Source: Cellulophaga sp. BC115SP
GTDB taxonomy: Bacteria; Bacteroidota; Bacteroidia; Cytophagales; Spirosomataceae
DNA length: 64,000 nucleotides
Direction of reading: 5' to 3'
Assembly (NCBI RefSeq): GCF_009905545.1
Contig: NZ_JAAALB010000012.1
Span: forward strand, 1-64,000
The position numbers and the translations under genes are program-made. The notes below the pieces were generated by a model. The model worked only from the letters and a program-made list of their open reading frames with translations, did no database searches and was not told the DNA's origin. How positions within the stretch are numbered: the stretch's first letter is position 1; each line of letters begins with the position of its first letter. Shown in pieces: positions 18,101 to 26,392 of the stretch.

Positions 18101-18511
18101 CTACTCCGAGATATACCATTTAGTTATCTGACAGGACAAACTACAAATCGTGCAAAGGTGGTGGAGCAATTTCAGAATGATGACCAAATTAGAGTATTTC
18201 TGATAAGCTTAAAGGCTGGAGGCATAGGACTGAATCTTACACAAGCCGACTATGTGTATTTGATTGATCCTTGGTGGAACCCAGCCGTAGAAAATCAGGC
18301 GATTGACCGAGTATATCGTATAGGACAACAGAAAAATATGGTTGCCGTTCGCTTGATTTGTCCAGATACCATTGAAGAAAAAATGATGGTATTGCAGTCT
18401 AATAAACAACATTTGGTCAATGAGTTGATTAAGACTGACCAAGATATGTTGCAACAAATGACGAAAGATGATTTGTTGAGGCTCCTAAAACATGGATCCT
18501 TTCTAATTTAG
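15125..18511 (+). CDS. SWI2/SNF2-family DNA-dependent ATPase with SWIM zinc finger
   Basis: This is a 1128-residue protein from ATG 15125 (a GTG at 15122 is an alternative). A SWIM-type finger, CNCGASKIKMCDH (Cys83, Cys85, Cys93, His95), lies near the N-terminus. A long middle region (about 100-620) is poorly conserved. The SNF2 ATPase starts at about 660: DDMGLGKT (about 688) is motif I, VLDESQ (about 785) is motif II with Ser where many bacterial members have Ala, MTGTPIENN is motif III, and QAIDRVYRIGQ (about 1055-1065) is motif VI. Bacterial relatives, such as RapA and HepA, remodel DNA-protein complexes or recycle RNA polymerase. The role here is unknown. It starts 79 bases after the isomerase-like gene. 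Confidence 0.9.
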   Translation: MNSVHRSAFVNDPRNVYTIPAFSIHLLNEILIIQHSESVPDTSIRGFFDLPVGHIEINWAVFEHPMGYLIQVNQVAGALQTHCNCGASKIKMCDHQAQALHNVHKHQDLLIFFDEALRFRKMRAKAYDYGLEAEPDLMKYFRVHYQEKQTHILPKNPALFAFTNDTKVVLQDQLLSANHWQHLSNSSAQENLIVVFKLHKYFDHFHLELYQADFTKEGKPKNPLISRAPLDKIWQIEDPDVLKFFMAVARFQHNYEQTPPEEDLASLKALVKNPLALPVFYHNHKTSVNIASQSIVPVQLSTLPIELQLEVFQQDEMYEIKVYLQVNGQVYPLQDLTLKYGYFIQIHQTMYLVDNLHFLKVIAFFRRHNYYLVLHESKYTEFQKEILDPLERHVRVKYSYLKPASPEQIQEVNLNQALVRMIYLSEYEDYILLTPTMVYGEVEIPVLSKKQLYAIDRKGKPFTLPRNEPEEQRFLGILIRQHPDFEEQLHQESFYLHRKRFLENEWFLDAFEVWREQQIKILGFNQFKKTRLSAHKAHVSVVVNSGMNWFDTTIKIQFGKQRVSLKHLQKTIKNKEKYVTLDDGSLGILPESWVSKFADYFQAGEIVEETLRVPQSRLGSLEELFDAEMLTQEVKALSQDFRDKIENIDKIAPIQVTSSLHAQLRSYQSEGLNWLAYLNQLSLGGVLADDMGLGKTLQVLALFLWQKERSTLKTNLVVVPTTLIFNWLQEIKKFAPSLKVLVMHGSNRPENTLGFEEYDVVITTYHTLLSDIKFLRKYLFNYIVLDESQAIKNPESQRYKAVCMLQSRHRLVMTGTPIENNTFDIYAQFSFACPGLLGTKRFFKEYYSMPIDKFKDLPRAQELQQKIKPFVLRRTKQQVAKELPEKTEMVLYCEMSTEQRRVYEAYEREFWDYLNTQKEGDIPKERLHILQGLTKLRQICNSPALLSDEEFYGHESAKLQVLIEEIENKSPKHKILVFSQFVEMLELVKKELLLRDIPFSYLTGQTTNRAKVVEQFQNDDQIRVFLISLKAGGIGLNLTQADYVYLIDPWWNPAVENQAIDRVYRIGQQKNMVAVRLICPDTIEEKMMVLQSNKQHLVNELIKTDQDMLQQMTKDDLLRLLKHGSFLI

Positions 18512-18535
18512 TGATTTACAATTGAGTGAATGAGT

Positions 18536-18708
18536 GATTATTCTAAAATTTTCTGATTACTAGATAGACAAAATTGAAGTTCCTAGTTCAAGACTTAGTC
18601 TTGGACTTACTTTTTAAAACAGTTTTAAACTGTTTTAAAAAGTAAGTCCAAACACTTGAATGACACTTTTTCGCTTTGTCCAGTAATCAGAAAATTTATA
18701 GAATCATC
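18536..18708. repeat. Composite palindromic element with 51-base perfect palindrome
   Basis: A REP-like copy at 18582-18609 contains CAAGACT-T-AGTCTTG. It is followed by arms of 25 bases each at 18601-18625 and 18627-18651 that are perfectly complementary around one T. The arms begin TTGGACTTAC and centre on CAGTTT. The block is enclosed by a 26-27-base inverted repeat, 18536-18561 and 18682-18708, with one mismatch and one indel; its inner part is TTTTCTGATTACT. The region lies between convergent genes. It may act as a terminator, but its layered structure looks like a non-autonomous mobile or REP/BIME-type element. Confidence 0.8.
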
Positions 18709-18741
18709 CAATGATGAGTAATTTGGGTATTTTCTTTAAAT

Positions 18742-20079
18742 TTATTTTACTACACTCGGATACAAAACACCGTCAAGATTGGTCATTGATAGTCCCAACA
18801 ATTTTGCTACGATTGGAGCAATATCTTCAAGTCCCATGGTTGGAATCACTACATTAGATTTTATATCTGCACCATAAGCAATAAAACCCGTTTCTATTTC
18901 TTTGAAGTTTGGAAAATACCCATGCGTTCCACCTTTCGCAGGCTTTAGGAATGGTTCTTCGAAAGAATCCGAAAATGAAAACCCTTGTTTGGCCGTCAGA
19001 GCCAGTGCTGCCTCTGGATCAGCACCAATAGCTTGATAATCTTCAGTTTTTACAATATCAAATAGCTTTTTTGTACTAGCTGGCAAATCATTCAGAATCT
19101 TTTGTACTTGCTTCAACGTTTGTTGGTCGTTTTTATCTTTCAAATACAAAAATGCCATTCCGCCTTGTGGATGGAAAGTCGCTTTCCAATTTCCTCTATC
19201 TTTTTTCTTTTCCATCAAACCTGCTTTTACGAGCCATGTGTTTGGTGAAAGTTGTGCATGAATATCCACAAATCCATGATCACCAACAATCAAAAACGTA
19301 GTGCTATCTTTGATACCTGCACGTTCGGCAGCTTCCATGATTTTACCTACAGCACGGTCAGCACCCGCGATGGCTCTTTCAACACTTGGACCATTGCGAC
19401 CTTCTTTGTGTTCAAAGTGATCTAAATTAAAAATGTGGACAGTTGTCAAATTTGGTTTGTATTTTTCCAATACGTAAGCTGCCATCCTTGCGATATTTTC
19501 ATCCATCGTCAAATAATCGCTATCCATTGCTTTAGCAGTCAATTTACCCGTTGCTTCACGTTCAATTTCTTCAAACAGACCTTGTGGTTTGGCAAATTTG
19601 CGCATTTGAATCAATGGATCTGCTACATTTTTTTCAATTTCTGTTTCTGGAATATTATAGTCTACAGTTTGTGTACCAACTGTTACAGGCCAGTGAATAG
19701 AAGCCGTTTTTAGACCTTTTTTGTGAGCGGCATCCCAGATTGTTTCTGCTTTAATCAAATTGTTTTCCCAGTTCCAACGTCCTGTTTGTCCAGTCGGCTC
19801 AAATGGAGTATTATGAAAAATTTTGTGTTTGTTTGGTAAAACTCCTGTCACAATGGTAGTATGCGAAGGATAAGTAACTGTGGGGAAAACGCCTCTTACA
19901 CCGTCTGAAGAAGCACCATTTTGAGCCATTTCATGAAGGTTTGGTGTTGGCCATTGTGCTTGTCTATAAAAGTCTGGGCGAAAGCCATCGAGACTGATCA
20001 CAACTACATACTTTGATTTTTGGGCGAATGTTATTGACACTGACGTAAGCAATAACATAAGGAAAATAGCTTTTTTCAT
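18742..20079 (-). CDS. Exported nucleotide pyrophosphatase/phosphodiesterase (ENPP-like)
   Basis: This is a 445-residue protein with a signal peptide (about 1-19) and the alkaline-phosphatase-superfamily fold of NPP enzymes. ISLDGFRPDF supplies the first Asp (Asp31), FPTVTYPSHTTIVTG the nucleophilic Thr and metal residues, then LDHFEH, GDHGF and a late GGTHGY with a metal His. Such enzymes cleave phosphodiester or pyrophosphate bonds in nucleotides or lysophospholipids outside the cell. It starts 79 bases after the stop of the receptor gene at 20159, and a terminator lies between, so it is probably a separate transcript. Substrate not determined by sequence. Confidence 0.88.
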   Translation of the reverse strand: MKKAIFLMLLLTSVSITFAQKSKYVVVISLDGFRPDFYRQAQWPTPNLHEMAQNGASSDGVRGVFPTVTYPSHTTIVTGVLPNKHKIFHNTPFEPTGQTGRWNWENNLIKAETIWDAAHKKGLKTASIHWPVTVGTQTVDYNIPETEIEKNVADPLIQMRKFAKPQGLFEEIEREATGKLTAKAMDSDYLTMDENIARMAAYVLEKYKPNLTTVHIFNLDHFEHKEGRNGPSVERAIAGADRAVGKIMEAAERAGIKDSTTFLIVGDHGFVDIHAQLSPNTWLVKAGLMEKKKDRGNWKATFHPQGGMAFLYLKDKNDQQTLKQVQKILNDLPASTKKLFDIVKTEDYQAIGADPEAALALTAKQGFSFSDSFEEPFLKPAKGGTHGYFPNFKEIETGFIAYGADIKSNVVIPTMGLEDIAPIVAKLLGLSMTNLDGVLYPSVVK

Positions 20080-20110
20080 TTTAGAGAATGTAAAGGTAGG
20101 GTTTGAAAAA

Positions 20111-20144
20111 AGGCGGTTAAAGTAATAATCTGCTTTAACCGCCT
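20111..20144 (-). terminator. Terminator after the TonB-dependent receptor gene
   Basis: AGGCGGTTAAAG (20111-20122) and CTTTAACCGCCT (20133-20144) form a perfect 12-bp stem with a 10-base loop. On the minus strand a T run from the A tract at 20106-20110 follows it. Confidence 0.8.
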
Positions 20145-20158
20145 ACAAAAGTGATATA

Positions 20159-23100
20159 TTAAAATGCGTATCTTAATCCAAGCTGAATACGCCAAGGAGT
20201 ACCTCCTGCGGTAGATTGCTTGCGACCAGCGCCACTTTCAACAGTGTAGGTATAGTTTTTGGTTGTTTGGTCAAAACCAGTCATTGTTACCAAGTTGATA
20301 TTACCATGGTTATAGCTTACCCCCTGTGTTTTGTCCAAAAGATTCATAAAGTTGAAGCAGTCAGCAGATACAGAAAGGGTTCTACTAAGAATTTTTATAT
20401 CCTTGGTTAAACGTAAATCAACCGTGTAATAGAATGGATTGACACCGCCATTTCTTTCTGCTACTTTACCAATATTTTGTCTGATGTAATTTTTAACACT
20501 TTCTGTAACTTCTGGGTTATCCAACAATCCTTGAATCCCCTTTCTAATTGGCTCTGGAACACTTGGATTATTTGGGTCAAAAACAAAAGCTAAGTCATTC
20601 GTTAGTACAAAGTCTCCATTCAAACTCTTATTACCACCAACCATAAACGAATAGCGAGTTCCTCCAACACCATTGAGAATTGCCCCTAATTGAAATCCTT
20701 TCACGCTTGGAGTAGCTGCTGAAATCACTAATTTGTCTGAGAATTGGTCATCAGAATATGAAACAGTTTGGTCACGAGGGTCGTCTACTACTGGTCTGAA
20801 AGTAGATGTATTGGCTACACAACAATTGAATGAGGTATTATCTTTGGTGTCATTTTTGGTATAACTTACTGATAAATACCCATCTTGTCCGATTTTCATA
20901 CTCGCATCTAATACAATAGCGTATTGGTCTAACACACCTGTAGACTCTAGTTCAAGCACGCGACCAAGGTTTTTATCTTTCCTACCTTGTGTCCAGTCTG
21001 TTGAGCCATTGGCAGGAATAGTGTTAGCAGGAACATAAACACCACGATTTGCCTCGTTACTCAATCTGAAATAAGGCTCGTCTACGATATTTCGGTCATA
21101 GTACACATAGTTGTTGACTGTTTTTGACCAAAGTAAATTGACACCAGCTCTGAATCTTTCGTTGAAAAATCTATTGTAAGAAAGGTTTACTTTATAAATA
21201 GAAGGAACTTGAAAATCTTTACTTACCGCATTAATTGTAGACACATAACTTGCTCCTGCTGGAATGCCAGGCGTAGTAGATGGGTTGTTACGATATGAAA
21301 CAAAATCAGGGAAAGGAACACCAGCACCTGAAATATCAATTGAACCAACCATTGTTCCACTGTTTTGAATATTATTCAATTGCAAATATGAAACTGGCTG
21401 TGCCGAGAATATCCCACCACCTAATTTGACAATATCTTTTTGGCGACCTTTTACATCCCAAGTCAATTGAAAACGTGGTTGGATATTGTTATAATCCGCT
21501 AAAGTATTGTTTGTTTTTATGCCTAAACTTGTTTCAGTTTTAGGATTAGCATCACCTTGACGGAAGAAAATAGTAGCATCATAACGTAAGCCAAACATAG
21601 CACTTACGTTTGGAGTCGGATTAAAATCAACTTGAGCGAATAGCGCTAAATCAAGTAAAGATTGCTTAACGGCTGGATTAACCAAGGGAACTTCTCTAGC
21701 ATAACGACTTGGTTTTTGGTCGATAAAATCTTGTAAGCTATTGAAGAAAAAGCGACCATTCATTTCGTTGACAATTGTTGAGTTCAAAAAAGTCAACATG
21801 TTGTCAGTACCGAATTTGTAGTTAAAGGCTCCTTTGCGTAAATACGTGGTATTGGCTAATTGGATCGTTTTATCTCTTGTGGTTTCAGTACCAAAACGTT
21901 GTCCCCCAAACTGAACTGTTCTGGTTTGTGTAGCACTTGGGTTCGTCGCTGTTGGAATCACAGAACGTACTGTTATAATCGCTCTAGGAATATTGGCACT
22001 TGGCAAATCATCATTGACGATATAGTCACGCGCAACAGTTTGATACTGCACTTTCAATTCGTTAGTTACGTCTGGACTCAGTGATGAACGTAACGAAACT
22101 AATGTGCTATTTTCAAGAGATTTAAAGCCAATCCAACTTTCAAGTAAATTTATATTTGAGTTGTCAGTTGTAGAATTTGGACTCAACCAAGTGGTAAGGT
22201 TGTTACGAAAAGTAAGTTTGTTTTTATCGTTAATCTGCCAATCCAATCGGGTAAAAAGTGCATTAGCTTCTGTTTGTCTCGAAAAATCTCCATATTGTTG
22301 GGTGTTTTTCATGCCGTATTTTGCCCTTGCTACTTCAATCAACTTATCCAAATTTTCCTTAGTTATACCAAAGTTTTGTTCTTGTGTTTGGTCATAAACT
22401 GGAGCAATCTGATAAGGGATCGTTTCTGTCTGACGGTCATAAGCTACGAAGTAGTGAAGTTTATCTTTTACGATCGCTCCACCTAGAGAGAAGCCATATT
22501 GCTTTTGGTCAAAAACCGTGGTACGAGGTGTTCCATTGATATTGTACTCACTAGCCAAAGGGAAAAGCTTGTTACCTACAAAGGTTGCTTGATTAGCACG
22601 TTGAAAAAAGAATGCCGAACCTTCGGTTTTATTAGTACCATTTTTGGTAACAGCATTTACCGAACCGCCACCTTGACGACCCTGCGTCACATCATAATTA
22701 TTAGTTGAAACCTGATATTCACGTATTGCTTCTTGTGAAATGGTATAGGGCCCATTACCTACTGCGCCGTTGGTGTACATACTACGAGCATTTACCCCAT
22801 CCATCGTAACATTGGTCGAGGAGCTACGCTGACCGCCAAAACTACCATTTTTACCTTGAAGTGGAGACAATGCTGTTAGCGCCGTAAAGTTACGTCCTTC
22901 CATAGGTAACTGCTTCATCTGGAGCGAGGTCACGGCGATAGCAGCACCAGCACGTTCAGTTTCTTTATTGACAAAGTTGGCACTTACTACCACCTCCTTT
23001 AGTTCGGTGTTGCTTTGTTTGAGTTGAGCATTCACTCTTAATTTGTCACCTTGATTCAATGCATAGTCTGTGAATTTTGTAGTTTGATACCCCACAAATG

Positions 23101-23383
23101 AAATGGTAATGGAATATGGCTTACCCAAGGGCAATTGTTGTAGTTGATACTCACCTTGTGCATTGGTGACAGTCCCTGTCTGGAAGCCTGTTGATTCGTT
23201 ACGAACCTTCACTGAAACACCTGGTATAATTTCGCCACTTTCGTCTGTGATTTTTCCTAAAATGGTAGCATCCGTACCTTGTGAAAATGAATTAAATGAG
23301 ATAAACAGTACAGAAAAAATAAGGAAAATCTGGAGCTGTTTTACACGGTTTGAGAATTTGTTTGAAATAGTAAACGTGAGCAT
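20159..23383 (-). CDS. Oar-type TonB-dependent outer-membrane receptor
   Basis: The open frame reaches back to 23413, but I prefer ATG 23383 because a TACTTTTG box at 23411-23418 would place transcription start inside the longer version. The remaining 1074 residues start with a basic stretch and a signal ending near FSQ. A carboxypeptidase-like beta sandwich (GKITDESGEIIPGVSVKV) follows, then a plug domain (about 115-240) with MDGVNARSMYTNGAVG, and a long barrel ending in LGLRYAF with a terminal Phe. It resembles Oar receptors, which import or export large substrates. It lacks a neighbouring SusD, so it is not a standard glycan receptor. Substrate unknown. Confidence 0.88.
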   Translation of the reverse strand: MLTFTISNKFSNRVKQLQIFLIFSVLFISFNSFSQGTDATILGKITDESGEIIPGVSVKVRNESTGFQTGTVTNAQGEYQLQQLPLGKPYSITISFVGYQTTKFTDYALNQGDKLRVNAQLKQSNTELKEVVVSANFVNKETERAGAAIAVTSLQMKQLPMEGRNFTALTALSPLQGKNGSFGGQRSSSTNVTMDGVNARSMYTNGAVGNGPYTISQEAIREYQVSTNNYDVTQGRQGGGSVNAVTKNGTNKTEGSAFFFQRANQATFVGNKLFPLASEYNINGTPRTTVFDQKQYGFSLGGAIVKDKLHYFVAYDRQTETIPYQIAPVYDQTQEQNFGITKENLDKLIEVARAKYGMKNTQQYGDFSRQTEANALFTRLDWQINDKNKLTFRNNLTTWLSPNSTTDNSNINLLESWIGFKSLENSTLVSLRSSLSPDVTNELKVQYQTVARDYIVNDDLPSANIPRAIITVRSVIPTATNPSATQTRTVQFGGQRFGTETTRDKTIQLANTTYLRKGAFNYKFGTDNMLTFLNSTIVNEMNGRFFFNSLQDFIDQKPSRYAREVPLVNPAVKQSLLDLALFAQVDFNPTPNVSAMFGLRYDATIFFRQGDANPKTETSLGIKTNNTLADYNNIQPRFQLTWDVKGRQKDIVKLGGGIFSAQPVSYLQLNNIQNSGTMVGSIDISGAGVPFPDFVSYRNNPSTTPGIPAGASYVSTINAVSKDFQVPSIYKVNLSYNRFFNERFRAGVNLLWSKTVNNYVYYDRNIVDEPYFRLSNEANRGVYVPANTIPANGSTDWTQGRKDKNLGRVLELESTGVLDQYAIVLDASMKIGQDGYLSVSYTKNDTKDNTSFNCCVANTSTFRPVVDDPRDQTVSYSDDQFSDKLVISAATPSVKGFQLGAILNGVGGTRYSFMVGGNKSLNGDFVLTNDLAFVFDPNNPSVPEPIRKGIQGLLDNPEVTESVKNYIRQNIGKVAERNGGVNPFYYTVDLRLTKDIKILSRTLSVSADCFNFMNLLDKTQGVSYNHGNINLVTMTGFDQTTKNYTYTVESGAGRKQSTAGGTPWRIQLGLRYAF

Positions 23384-23410
23384 AAATGCGTATGGGTTTT
23401 GTTGAGGCCA

Positions 23411-23418
23411 CAAAAGTA
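23411..23418 (-). promoter_or_regulatory. Putative -7 box upstream of the Oar-type receptor
   Basis: On the minus strand this reads TACTTTTG and matches TAnnTTTG. I see no good TTG at the usual -33 spacing. It supports the shorter start at 23383. Confidence 0.3.
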
Positions 23419-23576
23419 TGACGACATTTTATGCTCTTTATCTGCTTTTTCTAATGTGAACAAATTTTCATTTTGGGGTAACCTCAGTTTTAAATACCCT
23501 GATTTTTAGCTACTTTATAGGTATGATTTGATATTGTTCTGATAAAATGTTTTTAATGATTCGTCCTAAAATAAAA

Positions 23577-23598
23577 AATCCCCACCGAAGTGAGGATT
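23577..23598 (-). terminator. Terminator with UUCG loop after the FUSC gene
   Basis: On the minus strand the hairpin is ATCCTCAC-TTCG-GTGGGGAT with one mismatch, followed by TTTTTTATTTT. It is a classical intrinsic terminator with a stable tetraloop. Confidence 0.8.
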
Positions 23599-23705
23599 CC
23601 TATAACAGCGTTAGATATGTTCTGACACCAATCAAATTTCAATAAGCAATAGGTCGTCAAACATATTTACGCAGTACGTTTTACAAAATCTATGCCGTTA
23701 CGACT

Positions 23706-25880
23706 CTACAATTTAATTTTTGTGGTAATCTTCAAAATATCTAGGGCTGCTTTTTGAAGATTGATATATTGTTCAGGAATCAGCAATACCGTTTCTTCAT
23801 CGTCACGAACGGGATTTTTGAGCTGTATTAATTGTACCTCTGCTAAATCAACCTCTTCGCCCTGAAGCGTTTTTATCCCTAGGGCTAATATTTTTTCGGT
23901 GTTATCCCCTACCATTTGTAGATTATGAAAATCTGGAATTTGGTCAAAATGCTCTTTTACATAAAGTCCCAAAGTAGCAGTATAAGAAGCAAATAGGTGA
24001 TTTAAGACCGAAAATTTATGAACTTCCTTAATACTTGTTTGCTTGCTTTTAGGTTCAGAAAACATTCGCTGAAATGCCGATGCCAAGTTGGCAGTTTTTA
24101 CATATACATCTTTACGCGCCAATTTGTAAGGCAAATAATGAAACTCATTACCCAGATATAAACCTCTTACCTGCCTAAAATATTCTAAATTAGCTTCTAG
24201 CATTTCGACTAATACCTTTTGGAGTTTTTCCTTTTCCCAAGCCGGAAATAGAAAATAGCTTGCAATAAAGGATATGCCACCGCCAATAAAGGTATCCATG
24301 ACTCTTTCTTCAAGAATAGAAATATTCCCCATTCCTAAGAAATTATAAAGAATGAGTATAAATGGAGTCATAAACAAGACACTTACCACATAGTTTTTTC
24401 GTTGAAAACTATACGCTCCAAGCATGCAAAGCAACAAAATGGCAAATAACACATTTTTGTTATGCTGATACGAAAGAATTAATAAGCCAAAAATAGCCCC
24501 TACGATTGTACCGATTAAACGATGATAATTTCGCTCTTTAGTTAGACTAAATGCAGGCTTCATGATTACCATAATCGTGAGCAAAATCCAATTGCTATGC
24601 AAAAACTCAAATGACTGTGCAATGATAAAGCCAACCAGCATTACAAGCGCAACTCGTAAAGAGTGCCTGAATATTTCGGAATCAAACGTAAGGTTTTCTC
24701 TGAAAATTTTGGGTTCAAATTCTTGATGAGAAATAAATTGGTCGGTTGCTAAATCACTAGAATTAAGCGTCTTTTTCTTTCTATTTTTAAAATTTCCTAC
24801 AATTTTCTTTAATCTCGCAAAGATATTCTTGATGTTGACTTCGATATTTTTCAATGCACCAATACTTAGTGCTGTAAATCCATGTTCTTCGGCATGTTCC
24901 TCCAAATCAAGAACGGCAAGGTGTAGTTCTTGAAGTTTTCTAGGAATAATTGGTGAAAGATGCGGGGTTGTGCCCATTTTGAGGTCATACCCAATCTTTT
25001 CTAATTCATCTGCTAAAAGTGTCAGAATATCCTCATACTTTTTGAGAATGCCAACACTATCAAACTGTTTATGAAGATGCTGGTAATTATAAAAAGTGGA
25101 CATAATTTGCTCAAACAAATCAATAATATCCACAAAAACTACCACCAAAAAACGTCCCTCTTGTGTCGACTCTCGAACGATCTCACGTGTTTTGAAAAGC
25201 ATTTCTCGAGTAGCATCTTGCTTTTCATTCACACTGATTTGTGTTTCAATAAGCTTTTTATAATTTTCATCATAATCAACTCCTTCACGATAAAAAGCTG
25301 CTTTAATTTTCATGAACTTGGCTACTTCCACAATAGAATCTCCTAACGATTGCTGTGCAATGCGATAGGGCATTATTCTGTACAATGACAAACTAAGTGC
25401 TGTATACCAAAGTCCCCCTATTAGGATATAAACAGGGTGCATCATGATTTCATGAAGCGGGCGAATATCTCCAATACTCAATGTCATGACCAATAGCGCT
25501 GCCGTACCAATGGCAGCTGCACGAAGCCCATAGACATAAAACATAGAGAATAAAAAGCTAAATCCTGTAATCATTAATCCCAGAATCGGGATAGACAGAT
25601 TGGCAAATCCTACTAGTAAAGCCACCAACGAAACTATTCCTGTGGTAGTAAGCATAGCATTGCGTCGATGCACAATAGGACCAGGCGAATCCACGACGCT
25701 GGCACATAAGGCTCCCAAAGAAATCGTCATGCCGATATTGATTTTATCAAACTCGAGCATGAAAAGACTTGGAAACAGAACCCCAAAGGTGATACGAAGT
25801 CCGTCTCCAAAATAGGAGCTTAAGACGAAATGCTTGATTTCGTTGGTAGGTCTTTGTGCACTATTGAGCATATCATTCAA
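23706..25880 (-). CDS. FUSC-family inner-membrane protein (YccS/YhfK-like)
   Basis: This is a 724-residue protein with two hydrophobic blocks (about 15-165 and 400-530), each with about five or six membrane helices. Two mostly helical soluble parts lie at about 170-395 and 535-720. This doubled layout is that of the FUSC/YccS family, relatives of the aromatic-acid exporter AaeB. Family members are thought to export aromatic or toxic compounds, though most are uncharacterised. It stands alone between terminators and its start is ATG 25880; a second ATG three codons later is equally possible. The next gene upstream, the receiver at 25991, is separated by a terminator hairpin. Confidence 0.8.
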   Translation of the reverse strand: MNDMLNSAQRPTNEIKHFVLSSYFGDGLRITFGVLFPSLFMLEFDKINIGMTISLGALCASVVDSPGPIVHRRNAMLTTTGIVSLVALLVGFANLSIPILGLMITGFSFLFSMFYVYGLRAAAIGTAALLVMTLSIGDIRPLHEIMMHPVYILIGGLWYTALSLSLYRIMPYRIAQQSLGDSIVEVAKFMKIKAAFYREGVDYDENYKKLIETQISVNEKQDATREMLFKTREIVRESTQEGRFLVVVFVDIIDLFEQIMSTFYNYQHLHKQFDSVGILKKYEDILTLLADELEKIGYDLKMGTTPHLSPIIPRKLQELHLAVLDLEEHAEEHGFTALSIGALKNIEVNIKNIFARLKKIVGNFKNRKKKTLNSSDLATDQFISHQEFEPKIFRENLTFDSEIFRHSLRVALVMLVGFIIAQSFEFLHSNWILLTIMVIMKPAFSLTKERNYHRLIGTIVGAIFGLLILSYQHNKNVLFAILLLCMLGAYSFQRKNYVVSVLFMTPFILILYNFLGMGNISILEERVMDTFIGGGISFIASYFLFPAWEKEKLQKVLVEMLEANLEYFRQVRGLYLGNEFHYLPYKLARKDVYVKTANLASAFQRMFSEPKSKQTSIKEVHKFSVLNHLFASYTATLGLYVKEHFDQIPDFHNLQMVGDNTEKILALGIKTLQGEEVDLAEVQLIQLKNPVRDDEETVLLIPEQYINLQKAALDILKITTKIKL

Positions 25881-25953
25881 GATTAAGATTGCTTATTTAT
25901 ACTAGATTCAATGGTAGGTTTAGTTTTTTTGAATATAGAACTATTTTCAAAGA

Positions 25954-25984
25954 AAAAGGGTATTTCGCTACAAAATACCCTTTT
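25954..25984 (-). terminator. Terminator of the PAS kinase-receiver operon
   Basis: AAAAGGGTATTT (25954-25965) and AAATACCCTTTT (25973-25984) form a 12-bp stem with a 7-base loop just after the receiver gene stop on the minus strand. Confidence 0.75.
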
Positions 25985-25990
25985 CTTTAT

Positions 25991-26392
25991 TTAATCTTGG
26001 AATAACTTGATTTGTTTCAAATTGTCGAACGTTAAGGGCTTTGTGATAAATCCGCTCACTTCTTCAAACCCTTTGGCTCGTTCTATATCGGCGGGATTGA
26101 TGGACGAACTAACGACATATATTGGAATCTCTTTCTCAAATTTATTTTTGATTTTGGAAAACTCTTCCAAAAACTCCCATCCATCCATCACTGGCATATT
26201 AATATCCAGTAATATCAAATCAGGAATCACACCCTCTCCCACGACTAATTCATTGAAATAGTTGAAACCTGCCAAGCCATTTTCGAAAATGCTCAAGCTT
26301 TTACAAAAGTTTTTGGAGACCAATAATTTCTTTACCCAAAATCCATAGATGTTGTCGTCATCTATGACACAAATAGTTTCTACAGGCTTCAT
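25991..26392 (-). CDS. Single-domain response regulator (receiver)
   Basis: This is a 133-residue receiver with no output domain. The acidic pair is at DDD (11-13), the phospho-acceptor Asp63 in LLDINMPVMDGWEF, the conserved switch Ser/Thr in VVSSS and the Lys in ITKPL. Its start codon overlaps the stop of the upstream kinase by one base (TAATG), which implies coupled translation and a cognate pair. It probably passes phosphate to another protein, as an Hpt or kinase partner, or acts by binding. An intrinsic terminator follows. Confidence 0.9.
   Translation of the reverse strand: MKPVETICVIDDDNIYGFWVKKLLVSKNFCKSLSIFENGLAGFNYFNELVVGEGVIPDLILLDINMPVMDGWEFLEEFSKIKNKFEKEIPIYVVSSSINPADIERAKGFEEVSGFITKPLTFDNLKQIKLFQD

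Noticed and set aside
12432-18708. CRISPR-like repeats
   Set aside because: Only three copies, kilobases apart in two intergenic spots, with no regular spacers and no cas genes. They are palindromic REP-like elements.
20159-23383. SusC-type glycan receptor
   Set aside because: There is no SusD partner or glycoside hydrolase next to it, and the sequence is closer to the Oar type.
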